From contig CALQJP020000110.1 of the NCBI GenBank assembly GCA_943330925.2, forward strand, positions 1 to 7,519: DNA of 7,519 bases, given 5' to 3'. This stretch comes from Chryseobacterium gleum. Its GTDB lineage: Bacteria > Bacteroidota > Bacteroidia > Flavobacteriales_D > Sanyastnellaceae. Below the pieces are notes generated by a model. That model was not told the origin of the DNA and ran no database searches. It saw only the letters and a list, made by a program, of their open reading frames with translations. Made by a program: the position numbers and the translations under genes. Numbering within the stretch: position 1 is the first letter of the stretch; each line of letters begins with the position of its first letter. Shown here piece by piece: positions 6,556 through 7,519 of the stretch.

Positions 6556-6652
6556 CTAAAATATGATCTTTACATCCAATTTACCACCGCCAATAACGCT
6601 TGAAATGAGCGATGTTTTGACGGGGGAATCATTTTTTTTCCATACCCCCCTG

Positions 6653-6679
6653 TTTTTCATGAACAAAGCAGTACATTTG
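6653..6679 (+). promoter_or_regulatory. rpsP promoter (-33 and -7 elements)
   Basis: TACATTTG at 6672-6679 is a perfect TAnnTTTG -7 element. The T-rich TTTTTC at 6653-6658 starts 19 bases upstream, the usual spacing for a Bacteroidota -33 element. Transcription should begin around 6684-6688, giving a leader of about 50 bases before the rpsP ATG. It is the best-formed promoter in the window, as expected for a ribosomal protein gene. Confidence 0.65.
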
Positions 6680-6706
6680 CAGCCCTAAAATCAATACTTG
6701 TTAACC

Positions 6707-6719
6707 GGGTTTCGTACCC
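6707..6719 (+). promoter_or_regulatory. short leader hairpin before rpsP
   Basis: GGGT-TTCGT-ACCC forms a 4-bp stem with a 5-base loop, 15 bases before the rpsP ATG. The A-rich, Shine-Dalgarno-free stretch GACAAAAAATT follows it. It could influence ribosome access, but a 4-bp stem can occur by chance. Confidence 0.25.
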
Positions 6720-6734
6720 TACAGACAAAAAATT

Positions 6735-7304
6735 ATGGCAGTAAAACTCCGACTTCAACGTCACGGTAAGAAAGGAAGCCCTTTCTACCACATTGTAGCA
6801 GCAGACTCACGTTCACCACGCGATGGTAAGTTCATTGAGCGCATTGGAAGCTACAATCCAAACACTAACCCGGCAACTATCCAGCTGGACAACACAAAGG
6901 CCATTCAGTGGCTCAACAACGGTGCACAACCAACTGATACAGTTCGTGCCATGCTGAGTTACACCGGTGTGCTTTACCGTCAGCACCTGCAAAAAGGTGT
7001 TTTGAAGGGAGCGCTCACCCAAGAAGATGCCGACAAGCGCTTCGAAGTATGGTCAGCCGATAAGGGCAACAAAGTTCAAGGCAAAAAAGACCGTTTGGCA
7101 AAAGAAAAGAGCGAAAACCTCAGCAAAATGATGAAGCACGAGCGTGAGGTGAATGAAAATCGCCTGAAGGCTATCACTGCAGCTGCTGAATCAGCAAGTG
7201 CAAGCGCTAAGCAAGCAGAAGCTGCAACTGAAGCTGCGGCTGAAGAAGCTCCCGCCGCTGAAGCTCCCGCCGCTGAAGAAGCAGGCGACAGCGCTGAAGC
7301 ATAA
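6735..7304 (+). CDS. rpsP: 30S ribosomal protein S16, long form with C-terminal extension
   Basis: A 189-residue protein. Residues 1-85 are canonical S16 (MAVKLRLQRHGKKGSPFYHIVAADSR, then RDGKFIERIGSYNP), a 16S rRNA-binding protein needed for 30S assembly. Most S16 proteins are 80-90 residues; this one adds about 100. The extension starts with YTGVLYRQHLQKGVLKGALTQEDADKRFEVW, continues as a highly charged probable helix (about 115-150), and ends in an Ala/Glu-rich low-complexity tail. The tail contains two tandem EAPAA units (171-180), encoded by a perfect 15-base tandem repeat. Long S16 forms are usual in Bacteroidota, so the extension itself is not a misassembly; the exact tail is likely variable. 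The start ATG follows an A-rich stretch with no Shine-Dalgarno. It heads the conserved rpsP-rimM operon. Confidence 0.97.
   Translation: MAVKLRLQRHGKKGSPFYHIVAADSRSPRDGKFIERIGSYNPNTNPATIQLDNTKAIQWLNNGAQPTDTVRAMLSYTGVLYRQHLQKGVLKGALTQEDADKRFEVWSADKGNKVQGKKDRLAKEKSENLSKMMKHEREVNENRLKAITAAAESASASAKQAEAATEAAAEEAPAAEAPAAEEAGDSAEA
7245..7274 (+). repeat. tandem 15-base repeat in the rpsP tail
   Basis: GAAGCTCCCGCCGCT occurs twice in perfect tandem (7245-7259 and 7260-7274), in frame, encoding EAPAA-EAPAA. The identical codons suggest a recent slippage duplication, and copy number may vary between strains. Confidence 0.85.
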
Positions 7305-7320
7305 TTCGCATAACATTCCT

Positions 7321-7352
7321 AAAAGCCACTCTGCGGAGTGGCTTTTTTTTTT
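7321..7352 (+). terminator. intrinsic terminator after rpsP
   Basis: A perfect stem GCCACTC/GAGTGGC (7325-7331 with 7336-7342) has a TGCG loop, is preceded by AAAA and followed by T10 (7343-7352). The flanking A and T runs extend the stem, so it could also work in the reverse direction. It starts 16 bases after the rpsP stop and ends 14 bases before the rimM ATG. Confidence 0.9.
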
Positions 7353-7366
7353 AGACACGAAAACGC

Positions 7367-7519
7367 ATGACAACCCTTCCCGATAAAAAAGACCTGCACG
7401 CCATAGGCTACTTTTCGAAATTGCATGGCTACAAAGGAGAACTTACCGCCGCTCTGGACACAGGCGACATCCACGATTACGAGGATTTGGAAATACTTTT
7501 TCTGGACATTAAAGGAACG
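7367..7519 (+). CDS. rimM: ribosome maturation factor RimM, 5' part (partial)
   Basis: The ATG at 7367 opens a frame that stays open to the window edge and gives 51 residues. AIGYFSKLHGYKGELTA (12-28) is the N-terminal RimM signature (usually IG.I.K.HG.KGE), followed by acidic residues and the strand EDLEILFLDIKG. RimM is a cytoplasmic 30S assembly factor that binds S19 and helps mature the 3' domain of 16S rRNA; the C-terminal PRC-barrel half lies outside the window. It follows rpsP by 62 bases, as in the widespread rpsP-rimM-trmD-rplS order, but a strong terminator lies between them and only 14 bases remain for any separate promoter after it. Confidence 0.93.
   Translation, partial: MTTLPDKKDLHAIGYFSKLHGYKGELTAALDTGDIHDYEDLEILFLDIKGT

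Larger units (their letters stand above)
6556..6734. other. 179-base divergent intergenic region upstream of rpsP
   Basis: This region separates the minus-strand rsmE operon from rpsP. It contains the rpsP promoter (6653-6679) and a short rpsP leader with a small hairpin. A T8 run near 6641-6649 and a C6 run just after it have no assigned role. No small gene with a convincing start was seen. Confidence 0.6.

Noticed and set aside
6639..6652. T8 and C6 runs as a terminator or phase-variable tract
   Set aside because: There is no stem before the T-run and the C-run is only six bases. Both lie upstream of the rpsP promoter, where slippage has no obvious effect on a reading frame.
7198..7386. 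Alternative-frame open frame across the rpsP tail and terminator
   Set aside because: Its Lys/Leu-Pro repeats are the out-of-frame reading of the Ala/Glu-rich tail, and it reads through the terminator hairpin.

Overview
This window looks like an ordinary chromosomal segment of a member of the Bacteroidota, most likely a Flavobacteriales-type organism. Four things point there. The first 126 bases encode a C-terminal tail of the type IX secretion system (T9SS) sorting-domain kind. Several genes are preceded by the Bacteroidota -7 promoter element TAnnTTTG, and their starts lack a clear Shine-Dalgarno sequence. A SusD/TonB-era lipoprotein family of the DUF4249 kind appears to be present. Ribosomal protein S16 carries the long charged and Ala/Glu-rich C-terminal extension common in this phylum. 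No phage, transposase, CRISPR array, tRNA or rRNA was seen.

Layout. Bases 1-126 (+) are the end of a secreted protein with a T9SS tail. It meets, tail to tail with one base between, a lipoprotein gene on the minus strand (128-1297). The 225-base gap 1298-1522 holds that gene's promoter and two copies of a perfect GC-rich palindrome spaced 80 bases apart, which resemble REP/BIME-type repeats. Next is a LuxC-like acyl-CoA reductase (1523-2578, -), divergent from a two-cluster ferredoxin (2626-2976, +). Their promoters are packed into 21 bases and would compete for the same polymerase site. The ferredoxin runs tail to tail into a minus-strand operon. Read in its own direction, this operon encodes a small secreted barrel-like protein (6555-6004), the 16S rRNA methyltransferase RsmE (6007-5282, ATGA overlap) and a GH20 beta-N-acetylhexosaminidase (5277-2980, 4-base gap). 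The 179-base gap 6556-6734 carries a well-formed promoter for rpsP (6735-7304, +). A strong intrinsic terminator follows rpsP, then the start of rimM (7367 to the window edge).

How it fits together. rpsP-rimM is the conserved ribosome-biogenesis operon (usually followed by trmD and rplS), here with a terminator between the first two genes. The LuxC-like reductase and the ferredoxin are a recurrent Bacteroidota pair whose physiological substrate is not evident from this window; no luciferase or other lux genes are present. RsmE is a housekeeping gene that is translationally coupled to the barrel-like protein and lies just upstream of a periplasmic glycosidase. The most unusual element is the REP-like doublet at 1386-1490. 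I found no convincing evidence of a new multi-gene system.
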